The translations under genes were made by a program, and so were the position numbers. A DNA stretch of 64,000 bases from Spongilla lacustris (taxonomy: Eukaryota > Porifera > Demospongiae > Spongillida > Spongillidae), in assembly GCA_949361645.1 (NCBI GenBank), contig OX442437.1, positions 4,575,921-4,639,920 on the forward strand. Reading direction: 5' to 3'. Below are positions 21,309 through 30,076 of this stretch, in pieces (within the stretch, counting starts at the first letter, position 1; every line of letters starts with the position of its first letter). The notes beneath the pieces were generated by a model that saw only the letters and a list, made by a program, of their open reading frames with translations, made no database searches and had not been told where the DNA came from.

Positions 21309-23015
21309 TTATTTTGTAAAACCACCCCATCCACCGCTGTCACCAATTTTGAAATTTGCTAATATATATTTACCACCTTTTAAATTTATTTTACCAAATT
21401 CTGTTCTTATATGTTCACCTATTTCTTTTCTTGATGTTATACTACTTGGAACAGTTATGTTATATACACGACAAAGTTTTTTAATTTCTGATATATTACC
21501 TTTAGACATCATAGTTAATATTATGGCTAGATTATCAGTAGATGTTAACTGAGGGCAAAAGGTAAGTTTAATTTCTTGCTTATCTTCAATTAGTTTTAAA
21601 AGTTTTGCTGCGGTAATTTTAGCTAAGCCAACAGATTGAGTTAATGTTTTAGTAGCCTCTTCTTTTCCTTTTATTTGTTGTTCTTCAGCAATAAGTTCTT
21701 TTGTAACTAATGCTTTTTGCTCTTCAATTTCTTTTGGTGATAATTTATATTTTATTGAACTAAAATCCGGTAGTTGTTTGGTAAATTCTTTAACTTGTGT
21801 TTTTATAGCTTCTTCTGATAATGGGCTAAGATATTTATATTGTACAGCTAATAACTCTCGAAGATTACTTAATTTAGCATAAGTATAACCCAAAGATACA
21901 ACAAGTCTAGTATATGCTCTAACTGTTTGTGATCTTATAAGATTCATATCTTCTGAATCATCGAAATTTTTGGGTAAGAATTTTCTTAAAGTTGGATCAT
22001 CTAGTAGTCTTCTAACTTCGTCATCTGTCTTTATATATTTAATATTTAGGGCATTTTGCATAAAGTTAATTACAGTTGATGGAGGTGTTAGAAGTGATTT
22101 AATAGCACCTTTATTTAAATCTTCATATTCACGATTTACTTCTACTTCAGTTGGTGTAAATGCTACTAATATATCTTTTTTAGAATCTTCATATGCGGGA
22201 GGGAAATCTCCTTGGAGATTTGGAGGGAAATCTCCAGGTGGCTCTGGTTCATACCAATCTTTGATTTCTTCTACTGTTGTTAAAATCTCTGATTCTGATT
22301 GAGGAGCTATATCAGCTAATTCAGTTGGCGAAGCAATTGGTGTTCTTTCATCTGCTGTATCATATTCTGAAGGAGCTGGTGTTCTTAAAGGAGATCTTAT
22401 TTCTCCTGCATCTACTGTCAAACTTCCATCACCGCCATAGGCAGTTGATAAAGAGCCTCGATCTGGGGTAGAATCTCTAGAATCTCTGTCTGGAGTAGAA
22501 TCTCTGACTGGGGTGGTATCTCTAGAAATAATTCTTGCTATTACGCCAGAAGTTTTTTGAAATAATGATGCAATTAATGGAACTGATGGTGGCAATGTTC
22601 CAACGTAACGTTTCCATCTTTCTTCAGAATTTAATGGTAAATAATAATATTCACTATATGAATGATTGCCATTTGTTAGACTCGAAATGGGACCGTTAGG
22701 GTTAATATACCAATCCGGAACAAATCGTCGCTTAGTTTCAGCAAAAGATGCATTTGTGCCAAATTCTGAAAATTCTTTGATAATTAGTCTACCCCGATCA
22801 GTTTCTGCTATAAGTCTTAATTTTTGCTCAATAGTAAAGTTATTTTTAAATTTTCTTTCATAGAATAATTTAACCTCATCAGATACTACATCAATATAGT
22901 ATATATCGATAAACTCATCCAATAACCCATATAGAGGAATTAGCACACCATGGTATATAACGGTGTGATCCTCTATAAAAAATTTCTCAGTGAAAGTTAC
23001 TCTTATTTTACTCAT
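21309..23015 (-). CDS. Unrecognised large virion-region protein with PPxY motif, 568 aa
   Basis: Three zones are visible. Residues 1-160 look globular, with mixed strands and helices and several aromatics. Residues 160-280 are a disordered linker rich in S, T, P, D and R, with repeated DSTPDR units and ending in FPPAYED. Residues 285-568 are helical, with coiled-coil potential at about 420-470 and a SAP-like helix pair near 510-550. The PPAY (272-275) has the form of a PPxY motif that binds WW domains of Nedd4-type ubiquitin ligases in enveloped viruses and in adenovirus protein VI. That function here is inferred. The linker contains the 24-bp palindromic unit also found in the ATPase gene. 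Family not recognised. Confidence 0.65.
   Translation of the reverse strand: MSKIRVTFTEKFFIEDHTVIYHGVLIPLYGLLDEFIDIYYIDVVSDEVKLFYERKFKNNFTIEQKLRLIAETDRGRLIIKEFSEFGTNASFAETKRRFVPDWYINPNGPISSLTNGNHSYSEYYYLPLNSEERWKRYVGTLPPSVPLIASLFQKTSGVIARIISRDTTPVRDSTPDRDSRDSTPDRGSLSTAYGGDGSLTVDAGEIRSPLRTPAPSEYDTADERTPIASPTELADIAPQSESEILTTVEEIKDWYEPEPPGDFPPNLQGDFPPAYEDSKKDILVAFTPTEVEVNREYEDLNKGAIKSLLTPPSTVINFMQNALNIKYIKTDDEVRRLLDDPTLRKFLPKNFDDSEDMNLIRSQTVRAYTRLVVSLGYTYAKLSNLRELLAVQYKYLSPLSEEAIKTQVKEFTKQLPDFSSIKYKLSPKEIEEQKALVTKELIAEEQQIKGKEEATKTLTQSVGLAKITAAKLLKLIEDKQEIKLTFCPQLTSTDNLAIILTMMSKGNISEIKKLCRVYNITVPSSITSRKEIGEHIRTEFGKINLKGGKYILANFKIGDSGGWGGFTK
22198..22241. repeat. Palindromic 24-bp unit inside the 568-aa gene
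   Basis: GGAGATTT-GGAGGG-AAATCTCC (22214-22235) with a flanking half unit forms alternating inverted repeats. The same unit, repeated, lies at 29094-29155 in the ATPase gene but is read in a different frame. Confidence 0.75.
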
Positions 23016-23034
23016 TTCGTACTACATTAATTTT

Positions 23035-23706
23035 TTATGTTCTTCTAGTTCGAAGACTCAGAGTAGCTGCAGCAGCCATATTATCTGTAATGTCCTTTGA
23101 TTTTGCTGTAACATCATCATCGATATAATATCCACCACTAGCATTGGGATTTGCTAAAATAGCTCCTACGCCATCTGCTTTTAGATAGTATGAATTTACA
23201 TATATAGGATTTGTTCCGCCACTTGTGATAAAGATATCAGAAGAGTCACGATAGCTCATCATCGCAAGTCTACCACTTTTTGTTCTAGACATAGAATATA
23301 GTAAATCATCGGTTGTCAATTCACGTTTTGATAATTGATTGGCAGATTTTATTTGAGATACTACTTCTGTTTCATTAATATCTTTATCAGTTACTGTATA
23401 ATCAGCATATCCTTTACCATCATCTTTCCTTTTACCTGCCCGAGCTATTTTATCACCTACTTTAAAATGGCCATTCCATTTTATATAAAGTACCTCTGCT
23501 ATTTCATCTGTAATATATAATGCTTGTCTTACCCCAATATAATCTACTAAATTACCATTAGCATTCCAGATTTTTTCTCTAAAGATGCCAGTAGCTGCCT
23601 GGGGTGCTGCTAGAGCTAAACTACTAGGGCTTAAAAGTCCACTAGATTTTGATGTAAGTTCATTAACTTCTGGAGCCTTTGATCCGACGTCATTATGTTT
23701 AGGCAT
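23035..23706 (-). CDS. Unrecognised protein of the virion gene block, 223 aa
   Basis: An intact frame between the fibre-like gene and the 568-aa gene, all on the minus strand and closely spaced (62 bp upstream, 19 bp downstream), so probably one late transcription block. The sequence is mixed, with a glycine-rich C-terminal third, a lysine-rich turn near residues 85-100, and no membrane segment or cysteines. It could be a minor virion or fibre-associated protein. I do not recognise the family. Confidence 0.65.
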   Translation of the reverse strand: MPKHNDVGSKAPEVNELTSKSSGLLSPSSLALAAPQAATGIFREKIWNANGNLVDYIGVRQALYITDEIAEVLYIKWNGHFKVGDKIARAGKRKDDGKGYADYTVTDKDINETEVVSQIKSANQLSKRELTTDDLLYSMSRTKSGRLAMMSYRDSSDIFITSGGTNPIYVNSYYLKADGVGAILANPNASGGYYIDDDVTAKSKDITDNMAAAATLSLRTRRT

Positions 23707-23768
23707 TCTGCGTAATATCCCAAATACGATTCTATGTTTAATATAGTAAAAATATGACCAATAATTAT

Positions 23769-26700
23769 TCAGTTATTAGTAAAATATGAAAAATTCATTA
23801 TTGGTGTTATTGCAACAGTATTTACAAAATTGCCTAATGTTATTACACCAGCAGTAGATATTTGAATAGAATATGAACTTCCATTAAATTGCGTGAATGT
23901 AGCAACAGGCGAATACTTGCTTACTAAATTTGTTTGCATTGTAGGTACACCGATATCAGTTGTTGGCATTATAGGATTATTTGATACTAATGTAATAAAA
24001 ACTTGTTTTCCTATTCTAACAACATATAAAGTTGTGGTATTTGTTGGAGTATCTGTTACTACATTTACCCAAGCACTCGATAATGTAGCCTCTTCGTACC
24101 AATTAAGTGTATTACCACCATTTGGTAATTTAATACCACTACCGCCAAAAGATGTTAGGCCTCCAGGATTTATATTTATATTATTGGCATTATTTGTTGA
24201 TAAAGTAATAATTCCAGTTAAAGGCGTTATAACTATATCTGTACCTGCATTAAGTGTCAAGCGCGCATTAGTAGTAGCTAAAGTTAATGCTCCTGAAGCA
24301 GTGATGTTAGTTGCATTTGTATTTATGGTGCCACCTGCTGCATTTATGGTCAAATTTGATAAACCTATCGAAGTTATTGTAGTTGCCGTTAAAGGAGAAT
24401 TACATCTTATACTTCCAGTGCCTGTAGCAGTTAAACTGACATTTCTATTTGTACCACTGGCAGCTAGCGATAAGTTCGCAGAATTATATGGAATTATAGT
24501 ATTTACTAACAATGGACTTAACATATTAACAACCCCAGAACCGCTGGCTGATATATTAATGCTACTATTTCCGGTAAAAGCCTGTAAATTTAAGGTGCCA
24601 TTTGATGCTAATGACAATGCTCCTGAAGCAGTTATATTAGTTGCATTTGTATTTATAGTGCCTCCTGGTGTATTTATGGTCAAATTTGTTGCAGCAGCAC
24701 TACTTATAGTATTTGCAACAATAGAGCCCATACTTATAGGAGTTGCAGATGATAATGTGCTATTATTTAAATTAATTGTTAATCCAGTTGAATTGTATGG
24801 TGTTAATGTAGTTGTCGCTAAACCATTATAAATTATTGCGTTAGATGTGCAAGTTAATGTACCATTTATTTGAACGTGAGGCTCTATAAGAATCGGTAAC
24901 GTTGCATCAGTACAAGTTATTGTAGAATTATCTAGATCGATTGTTAAGCCATCACCTATATTTTTTATCAATTTTGATACCACTATGTTGCCATTATTGG
25001 ATATAGATTTTGAAATAATGTTGTCAACAGTTAATATTTTTGTCGCATCAAAAGTCATATCATTTTTTATTGCAATAGCAGTAGCTGCATTACTAGAAAT
25101 AGCATCTGTAGCCAATGTTTTACCAGCTGCGATTTGGACTTGAGATCCTGTTCCATTAGGAGTTAAAATTAAATTTGTGTTTGCTGTTGTAGAACTTATA
25201 GTGTCTGCAGTAAGCGTTTTTCCCGCTAAAACGTTAACTTGTCCTGTGCCGTTTGGAGACAAAGATATACCTGTATTTAACACATTTGATACAAATTCAG
25301 TACCTACAAATCGTGAACCTATTATCGATCTATTCACAGTCAAAGTAGCATCTATTATGCATTGATTATTTATTGGCCATAATGTCATAGTCCCACCAGA
25401 ATTTATTCCTAATGCCCCAGTAGCAGACCAATTAAGAGCATTTGAAAGTATACTACCACCAGCAGCATTTATATTTAAATTTGATAGAGGAGGTGCTGTA
25501 AATGTTGTTGCAGTTATAGTTGTGCCAACCGTAGGAGAATTTAAATTTATAGTTCCTGTACCATTAGCTGCCAAAGCTAGATTACCATTTGTCGTCGTAT
25601 TTCTTAATCCAGCTGCATTTAATGAACCAGTTATATTAAGATCATTTGCAACATTTACTGTGCAGTTAAATTGAGCTGGCGATCCTGGTGTAAATGTTAG
25701 TGAAGTTGTAGGAGCAATTGTTAACGAAGTCGTAGGAGCTAATCGTATTGCATTTGTTATTATACTACCACCTAATGCATTTATATTTATATTTGAGCTA
25801 GGGGGAGCTGTAAATGTTGTTGCAGTTATAGTGCTGCCCACTACTGGCGAATTTAAATTTATAGTTCCAGTGCCATTAGCCGATATAGCTAAATTAGTAT
25901 TTGTCGCTGGTGTTGTAATAGTATTTACTGTTAGACCATCACGAACTATTAAAACGCTATTAATATTTGTTGACCCACTAGTTCCGGGTGTTATATTTAA
26001 ATTTGTATTTGCTGCTGTAAGAATATTAGTAGCAGTTATATTAGTTCCCACTACCGGAGAATTTAAATTTATAATTCCAGTGCCATTAGCCGATATAGCT
26101 AAATTAGTATTTGTCGCTGGTGTTGTAATAGTATTTACTGTTAGACCATCACGAACTATTAAAACGCTGTTAACATTTGTTGTCCCATTTGTTCCGGGTG
26201 CTAAAAGTAAATTTGTATTCGCTGGTGTAGTAATATTAGTAGCAGTTATATTTGCGGCATTTACATTAGTAAGTAAATTTATTTGACCCGCATCTGGTTG
26301 AATGGTAATATTTTGACCATAATTATTTGATATATATCCCATCATTACTCCACCGCTAAAATATGTACGTCCTGTGCCCGACGGGAAGATATTTATGTTT
26401 TTATTAGTACCTACTGCTGTTATATTAAAATTACTATTAGTATTATTTTGACTAAGAATGTCACAAAATAAAGTTTTACCACTAAAAATTCTAACATCTC
26501 CTGATGGTTTTAAAGTAAGATCTATAGGAACTATTAATGTAGGAGTTGTAATCATATTATTTAAAACAAGGTCGCCCGTAAGTGCTAGGCCAGCCGAACC
26601 AGTAATAGCTCCATAGCAATTTAACCCAGGATATATATTAACTCTAGGATCTGTAACAGTATCGGCACAAGTCATCGTACAAGTATCCAAATTTATTGTT

Positions 26701-27227
26701 AAGCCAGTGGTATCATATGGTAATAATCTATGGGCCGTTATGTCTCCATTATTCGATACATTTTGTGCAACTAAGTTGTCAACTGTTAATGTAAGGCCTG
26801 TATCAAAAGTCATACCACTTTTTACCGCAATTGTAGTAGATGTATTTGCACCAAGCAGGTCAGTTCTTAATATTTTTTTATCGGTGCCAGTGGTGGGGCC
26901 TATAACTAATCCATCTGGAGTACCAGAACTATACTTCAACGTCACACCAGGCGCTACAGCACCGTTACCAAAATCTAACGTGTTGTGAACAATAAGTGCC
27001 GGTATAGTATCCGATGCATTATTCAAAAATTTTGCTGATCTTGCAGTAGAATCACCATTTGCCAAAATATCGTCAAATTCTAACATAGCAGTAACTGTAC
27101 CAAATTGTAGCGAATTTTTTGCATTATTTGGTATAATTTCTATGCCAGGTCCTTCGATTAATTTTACAAAACCTGACAAATTATTAACACCTTGCACCAA
27201 TCTTCCAGAATTACCTCTTAATGTCAT
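23769..27227 (-). CDS. Fibre-like repetitive beta protein, 1152 aa
   Basis: The largest virion-type gene apart from the polymerase. After an N-terminal region of about 50 residues, roughly 980 residues consist of imperfect repeats rich in T, N, A, I, L, S and G. Recurring phrases are NLAISANGTGTINLNSP and VVGTxITATxF. The regular hydrophobic-polar alternation suggests a beta-helical or triple-beta-spiral shaft. The last ~110 residues (from about 1040, starting LNWYEEATLSSAW) lose the repeat and look like a globular head. This is the layout of trimeric viral fibres and phage tail fibres, which mediate attachment. That role is inferred. A 207-bp tandem duplication (25843-26249) lies in the shaft. 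Cysteines are few. Antisense frames over it are shadows. Confidence 0.75.
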   Translation of the reverse strand: MTLRGNSGRLVQGVNNLSGFVKLIEGPGIEIIPNNAKNSLQFGTVTAMLEFDDILANGDSTARSAKFLNNASDTIPALIVHNTLDFGNGAVAPGVTLKYSSGTPDGLVIGPTTGTDKKILRTDLLGANTSTTIAVKSGMTFDTGLTLTVDNLVAQNVSNNGDITAHRLLPYDTTGLTINLDTCTMTCADTVTDPRVNIYPGLNCYGAITGSAGLALTGDLVLNNMITTPTLIVPIDLTLKPSGDVRIFSGKTLFCDILSQNNTNSNFNITAVGTNKNINIFPSGTGRTYFSGGVMMGYISNNYGQNITIQPDAGQINLLTNVNAANITATNITTPANTNLLLAPGTNGTTNVNSVLIVRDGLTVNTITTPATNTNLAISANGTGIINLNSPVVGTNITATNILTAANTNLNITPGTSGSTNINSVLIVRDGLTVNTITTPATNTNLAISANGTGTINLNSPVVGSTITATTFTAPPSSNININALGGSIITNAIRLAPTTSLTIAPTTSLTFTPGSPAQFNCTVNVANDLNITGSLNAAGLRNTTTNGNLALAANGTGTINLNSPTVGTTITATTFTAPPLSNLNINAAGGSILSNALNWSATGALGINSGGTMTLWPINNQCIIDATLTVNRSIIGSRFVGTEFVSNVLNTGISLSPNGTGQVNVLAGKTLTADTISSTTANTNLILTPNGTGSQVQIAAGKTLATDAISSNAATAIAIKNDMTFDATKILTVDNIISKSISNNGNIVVSKLIKNIGDGLTIDLDNSTITCTDATLPILIEPHVQINGTLTCTSNAIIYNGLATTTLTPYNSTGLTINLNNSTLSSATPISMGSIVANTISSAAATNLTINTPGGTINTNATNITASGALSLASNGTLNLQAFTGNSSINISASGSGVVNMLSPLLVNTIIPYNSANLSLAASGTNRNVSLTATGTGSIRCNSPLTATTITSIGLSNLTINAAGGTINTNATNITASGALTLATTNARLTLNAGTDIVITPLTGIITLSTNNANNININPGGLTSFGGSGIKLPNGGNTLNWYEEATLSSAWVNVVTDTPTNTTTLYVVRIGKQVFITLVSNNPIMPTTDIGVPTMQTNLVSKYSPVATFTQFNGSSYSIQISTAGVITLGNFVNTVAITPIMNFSYFTNN
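25843..26256 (-). repeat. 207-bp tandem duplication in the fibre shaft
   Basis: Two almost identical 207-bp units begin at about 25843 and 26050. Each encodes 69 residues including VNTITTPATNTNLAIS. The length is a multiple of three, so the frame is kept. It shows recent expansion of the shaft. Confidence 0.75.
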
Positions 27228-27340
27228 TTTAGGGTTGCACTCTAAAACCCGCTTAGGATACCAAAACGTTATCTATTTTTTCTATTTGTTAATTAATAGT
27301 TAGCTAAAGCAGGGGTTATAGGGGGTGCAACCCCTACCCC
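27228..27340. other. Spacer between two minus-strand genes
   Basis: The spacer holds the 3'-end signals of the 120-aa gene (hairpin and GCTTTAGC motif) and, next to the fibre start, a GGGTTTTAGAG/CTCTAAAACCC inverted repeat. The promoter of the fibre gene must lie in the AT-rich middle. Confidence 0.45.
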
Positions 27341-27344
27341 CTAT
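27303..27344 (-). terminator. 3'-end hairpin plus GCTTTAGC motif of the 120-aa gene
   Basis: A 9-bp stem ATAGGGGGT/ACCCCCTAT (27318-27344) overlaps the stop codon at 27341. On the minus strand it is followed by GCTTTAGC (27303-27310). The same order, hairpin then GCTTTAGC, occurs at 30629-30657. Confidence 0.6.
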
Positions 27345-27703
27345 CCGATCATAAAGCCGACAATTGCTCCGGCGGCTCCTGCTATTGCTGGTGCATTATC
27401 TCTTAAGAATCCTTTTGAGGTATTTCCTGATATATAATCTCCAGCAGTTTTTCCCTTCAAAAATGGATTTACGATCCAACCGATTGGTGAAGAGTCTACT
27501 AATGCTCCCTGAGTACCCCTAATTAATCCCGAAATGCCTCCTGACATTACTAACGATGCAATAAGATAGGAGCCTCCTCCCATCACAACTGCATATATCA
27601 TGCGATGAGGAATAGCTCCCTGCGACAGAGAGTCCTGAACTATTGAGCTTTGATAAACTCCATTTGCTGCACTAAATCCTTGCGTTACCGCTATAGCTGC
27701 CAT
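27341..27703 (-). CDS. Small glycine-rich membrane protein, 120 aa
   Basis: Two hydrophobic, glycine/alanine-rich segments are visible: about residues 35-62 (MIYAVVMGGGSYLIASLVMSG...) and the extreme C terminus 103-120 (APAIAGAAGAIVGFMIG). They resemble membrane-active segments of small virion proteins. It diverges from another hydrophobic-protein gene across a 52-bp spacer. No family is recognised. Membrane penetration or an internal virion membrane are possible roles, unproven. Confidence 0.65.
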   Translation of the reverse strand: MAAIAVTQGFSAANGVYQSSIVQDSLSQGAIPHRMIYAVVMGGGSYLIASLVMSGGISGLIRGTQGALVDSSPIGWIVNPFLKGKTAGDYISGNTSKGFLRDNAPAIAGAAGAIVGFMIG

Positions 27704-27755
27704 TTTTCTAACTATATTTAAGGTATAATTTTATATTTCAAATACTCTAGCAACA
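27704..27755. promoter_or_regulatory. Divergent spacer between two hydrophobic-protein genes
   Basis: A 52-bp AT-rich spacer between divergent start codons, with TATAATTTTATATTT in the middle. Promoter function is inferred from arrangement. Confidence 0.35.
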
Positions 27756-28401
27756 ATGGTTACTGTAGATACATCAAGACAGGAGCTAAGTCAGGCATAT
27801 AATGCCACAGACAATAGTACTCGAAATTTATCAAATTATTCTCCGAATAATAATACAGTCAGTCCAATAATAACTAACCCCATAAATATAAGTTTAGATC
27901 AAGATGATTCCTCGTCAGGTAAAAAATTTAGCCAAAGTTCTTCAACAACAGCATCACCGAGTTTTGGTTTTAACCAACCCAATTCGGTATTTCAAGATGG
28001 TAAGGGACAAGGCTTAGGATCATTAAGTAACTTTAATTTACCAATTTTGGCAACAATATCTTCAGCGGCTGGGGGATATGCGGGAGGCTATATGTTAAAT
28101 TATAATCCAAATATGGCAGCAGGTATTTCAGGAATATCGTACTTAGTTGGTGATCAAGTTGCAAATTATTTTAATGGATCTGTAATGATGCCAAATCCTT
28201 ACGACAAGTATGCGCCTCCTGATGTATTGCCATCTGGGAGAAAAAATCACATTTGCCACATCAACAGCATTAGGTGTTGGCATTATGTCATATCTAGGAA
28301 TATCTACTGCAGAAAGTTTAGGTATTTCATTAATAAGTTCTGCTGCTGGTATTGCGGCCGACTATTTGTCTTCTGAAACCTCTTCGCTTGGGGCTGTTTG
28401 A
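27756..28401 (+). pseudogene. Hydrophobic virion-type protein, frameshifted at an A6 run
   Basis: The first frame (27756-28376) encodes a polar S/N/T-rich N terminus (about 1-100) and a glycine/alanine-rich hydrophobic region (about 105-140). After PPDVLPSGRK it turns into a cysteine/arginine-rich tail unlike its neighbours. The next frame, from the A6 run at 28241-28246 to 28401, continues the expected style with ITFATSTALGVGIMSYLG and further hydrophobic sequence. One A too many explains the switch. A real indel, a sequencing error, or programmed slippage are all possible. The downstream end overlaps the convergent ATPase gene by 40 bp. The composition parallels the proteins at 29530 and 30077. 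Confidence 0.7.
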
Positions 28402-29387
28402 TCTAATTCTTCATTTGATTCGCAGCCTACTGAATAACCTGGCTCCCCAACTCTTATAATTACATAAGAATGAGTTTCTCTTAAATTTAGCGATTTTATA
28501 TCACGAAACATTGCATTAATACTAGGCCACACATCAGCACCAAAAGCTTTATATACTGCGTCACTAGATTCTAACGATGGTAGATCAAAAGTTACGAAAA
28601 TTGATATCATATTTCTTATAATTTTATGTATAGTTTTTGTAATATTTTGAGCAGAAATTACAATACTCATATTATAATGTCTATGTCTGGTAAAAAGTTC
28701 TATCATTAATTTGTCGTCAAAGTTAATAACTGCTAAAATGTCGTCAAGTATTACGGCAACGTGATGTTTTCCCCCAGAATTATATTGATATTGCATTAAT
28801 GATCTTATGCTATCTATACTCCATGATCTTAGGCATTTTTTAGCTTCAGGAACATCTTCCCAATCTTTGAAAGTTGGTGTAAAAATAACTATCATTTGTA
28901 TAGCGGGTTGTTCTATCCCAGTTTTGGAGTCGACATTATTTGGGTCGGTTGGTGGATTCAAAAACATCTTTTTTAATAAATAACTTTTGCCTCTACCAGG
29001 AGGTCCAAATATCATCATTGCTGTAGGTTTTATTTGAAATCTCAGCAATTCCCTTTTTGGGCTCTGTATTGCATCTTTTCTTGAGTCATTGATGGGAGAT
29101 TTGGAGGGAAATCTCTGGGGAGATTTGGAGGGAAATCTCTGGGGAGATTCGGAAATGCTTTCTTCGTCAGGTCTATCAGCAATATCTTTGATTTTATCTT
29201 TTGGTTTTGGTTTTCCTCCAGATACACATAAGCTATCCAACATAGACTTAGAGCTACTTTTCTTAGCTGTTTCCTTAGAGTCATTTTTATGTGGTTTAAT
29301 AGCAGCCGTGCTAATATTGAGATCAGCACAAAGTTTTTCCAGCTTTGGACGATCCTGCAATAATTTTTTAATACTTGCATCATTCAT
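28362..29387 (-). CDS. DNA-packaging ATPase (A32/FtsK-HerA type), 341 aa
   Basis: A P-loop ATPase thought to pump the genome into capsids. Walker A is GPPGRGKS (128-135). Walker B is VAVILDD (210-216), preceded by a basic loop. A conserved SIVISAQN strand (241-248) fits the sensor position after the HRHYNM segment. The N-terminal 110 residues are polar and disordered, and contain two copies of QRFPSKSP encoded by the 24-bp palindromic units. The family core is about 230 residues, so the N-terminal extension is extra. The C-terminal tail is acidic. The gene is intact and diverges from the 150-aa hydrophobic gene across 142 bp. Confidence 0.93.
   Translation of the reverse strand: MNDASIKKLLQDRPKLEKLCADLNISTAAIKPHKNDSKETAKKSSSKSMLDSLCVSGGKPKPKDKIKDIADRPDEESISESPQRFPSKSPQRFPSKSPINDSRKDAIQSPKRELLRFQIKPTAMMIFGPPGRGKSYLLKKMFLNPPTDPNNVDSKTGIEQPAIQMIVIFTPTFKDWEDVPEAKKCLRSWSIDSIRSLMQYQYNSGGKHHVAVILDDILAVINFDDKLMIELFTRHRHYNMSIVISAQNITKTIHKIIRNMISIFVTFDLPSLESSDAVYKAFGADVWPSINAMFRDIKSLNLRETHSYVIIRVGEPGYSVGCESNEELDQTAPSEEVSEDK
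29094..29155. repeat. Palindromic 24-bp units inside the ATPase gene
   Basis: Two and a half tandem copies of a 24-bp unit beginning GGGAGATTTGGAGGGAAATC. Each contains the inverted repeat GAGATTT/AAATCTC. They add an in-frame FPSKSPQR repeat to the protein. The unit is shared with 22198-22241. Confidence 0.75.
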
Positions 29388-29529
29388 TTGACGGAAAATT
29401 CTTTAGAATTTAGAAGGGTGTATGTCATCTTTAACCCCTCTATTATCTAAAACAATATATATTGTGTCATAATTTCCTAATTTAAATATGTAATGTCATT
29501 AACGATATTATTAACAAAAGTTTACTAAA
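29388..29529. promoter_or_regulatory. Divergent spacer between ATPase and 150-aa gene
   Basis: 142 bp, AT-rich, with AATATATATTG near the middle. It is presumed to hold both promoters. No other structure was seen. Confidence 0.35.
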
Positions 29530-29982
29530 ATGTCGCTTATGCAAGCAGTTAAACAAGGAGTCGTAGCTAGTGCTATTTGTTATGGTTTTGATTATTATTC
29601 AGGTTATAATTATACTTATGCAGGATTGGTTACAGCAGCTCTGGCTGGTATGGGAGATTACTATGGAAAAACTTTACTTCTACCTAAACTCGATATTGCT
29701 ACAGGAATGTCTGCAAATCCTTCGAGCTATAAATCATATGCAGTTGGTGCTGCCACTGCTGGAGCCGTTTTCGCTGGTGTTGCATCAGCATCTGAACAGG
29801 CTGGCGATCTAAAATCTGAGTTCCTAAGAGGTGCCATGTATGGAGTAGCCTCAGATATAGTATTAAAATTTGTAGACCCTTCTTTTGTATCCAGCAAGTT
29901 CTTTGACGTTGCAAGCTCTGCATCAGCAGCTATCTCCAGCCAGCTTAATAGTATGGAATACAAATCAACCTCTGACATATAG
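29530..29982 (+). CDS. Alanine/glycine-rich hydrophobic protein, 150 aa
   Basis: An intact frame from ATG. Two hydrophobic regions (about residues 28-50 and 73-95) are rich in alanine and glycine, and there is an alanine/serine-rich helix near 125-142. It resembles the hydrophobic part of the proteins at 27756 and 30077, suggesting a paralogous set, although alignment is only by composition and the recurring GxxY/F...G spacing. It is probably a membrane-associated virion component. A GCTTTAGC motif follows the stop at about 30003-30010. Confidence 0.65.
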   Translation: MSLMQAVKQGVVASAICYGFDYYSGYNYTYAGLVTAALAGMGDYYGKTLLLPKLDIATGMSANPSSYKSYAVGAATAGAVFAGVASASEQAGDLKSEFLRGAMYGVASDIVLKFVDPSFVSSKFFDVASSASAAISSQLNSMEYKSTSDI

Positions 29983-30002
29983 ATTGGGCTACTCCTCTGA
30001 AT

Positions 30003-30010
30003 GCTTTAGC
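30003..30010 (+). terminator. GCTTTAGC 3'-end motif
   Basis: GAATGCTTTAGCTAAAT follows the 150-aa gene by about 20 bp. It carries the same octamer as the hairpin centres and motifs at 18651, 27303 and 30629, with a short GC stem. Confidence 0.4.
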
Positions 30011-30076
30011 TAAATATCTGATATAATTATTTTTAAAGTTAGAAATATGAGATAACATTTGATATCTACGCCTAAT

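Noticed and set aside
23893..26988. Several long plus-strand open frames over the fibre-like gene
   Set aside because: They are antisense shadows of a low-complexity repetitive gene. Stop-free antisense frames are expected from its T/N/A-rich codons, and their products are V/F-rich with no domain.
29042..29383. Alternative minus-strand frame (113 codons) in the ATPase gene start
   Set aside because: It overlaps the clear ATPase frame and owes its openness to the 24-bp repeats, where three frames stay open.
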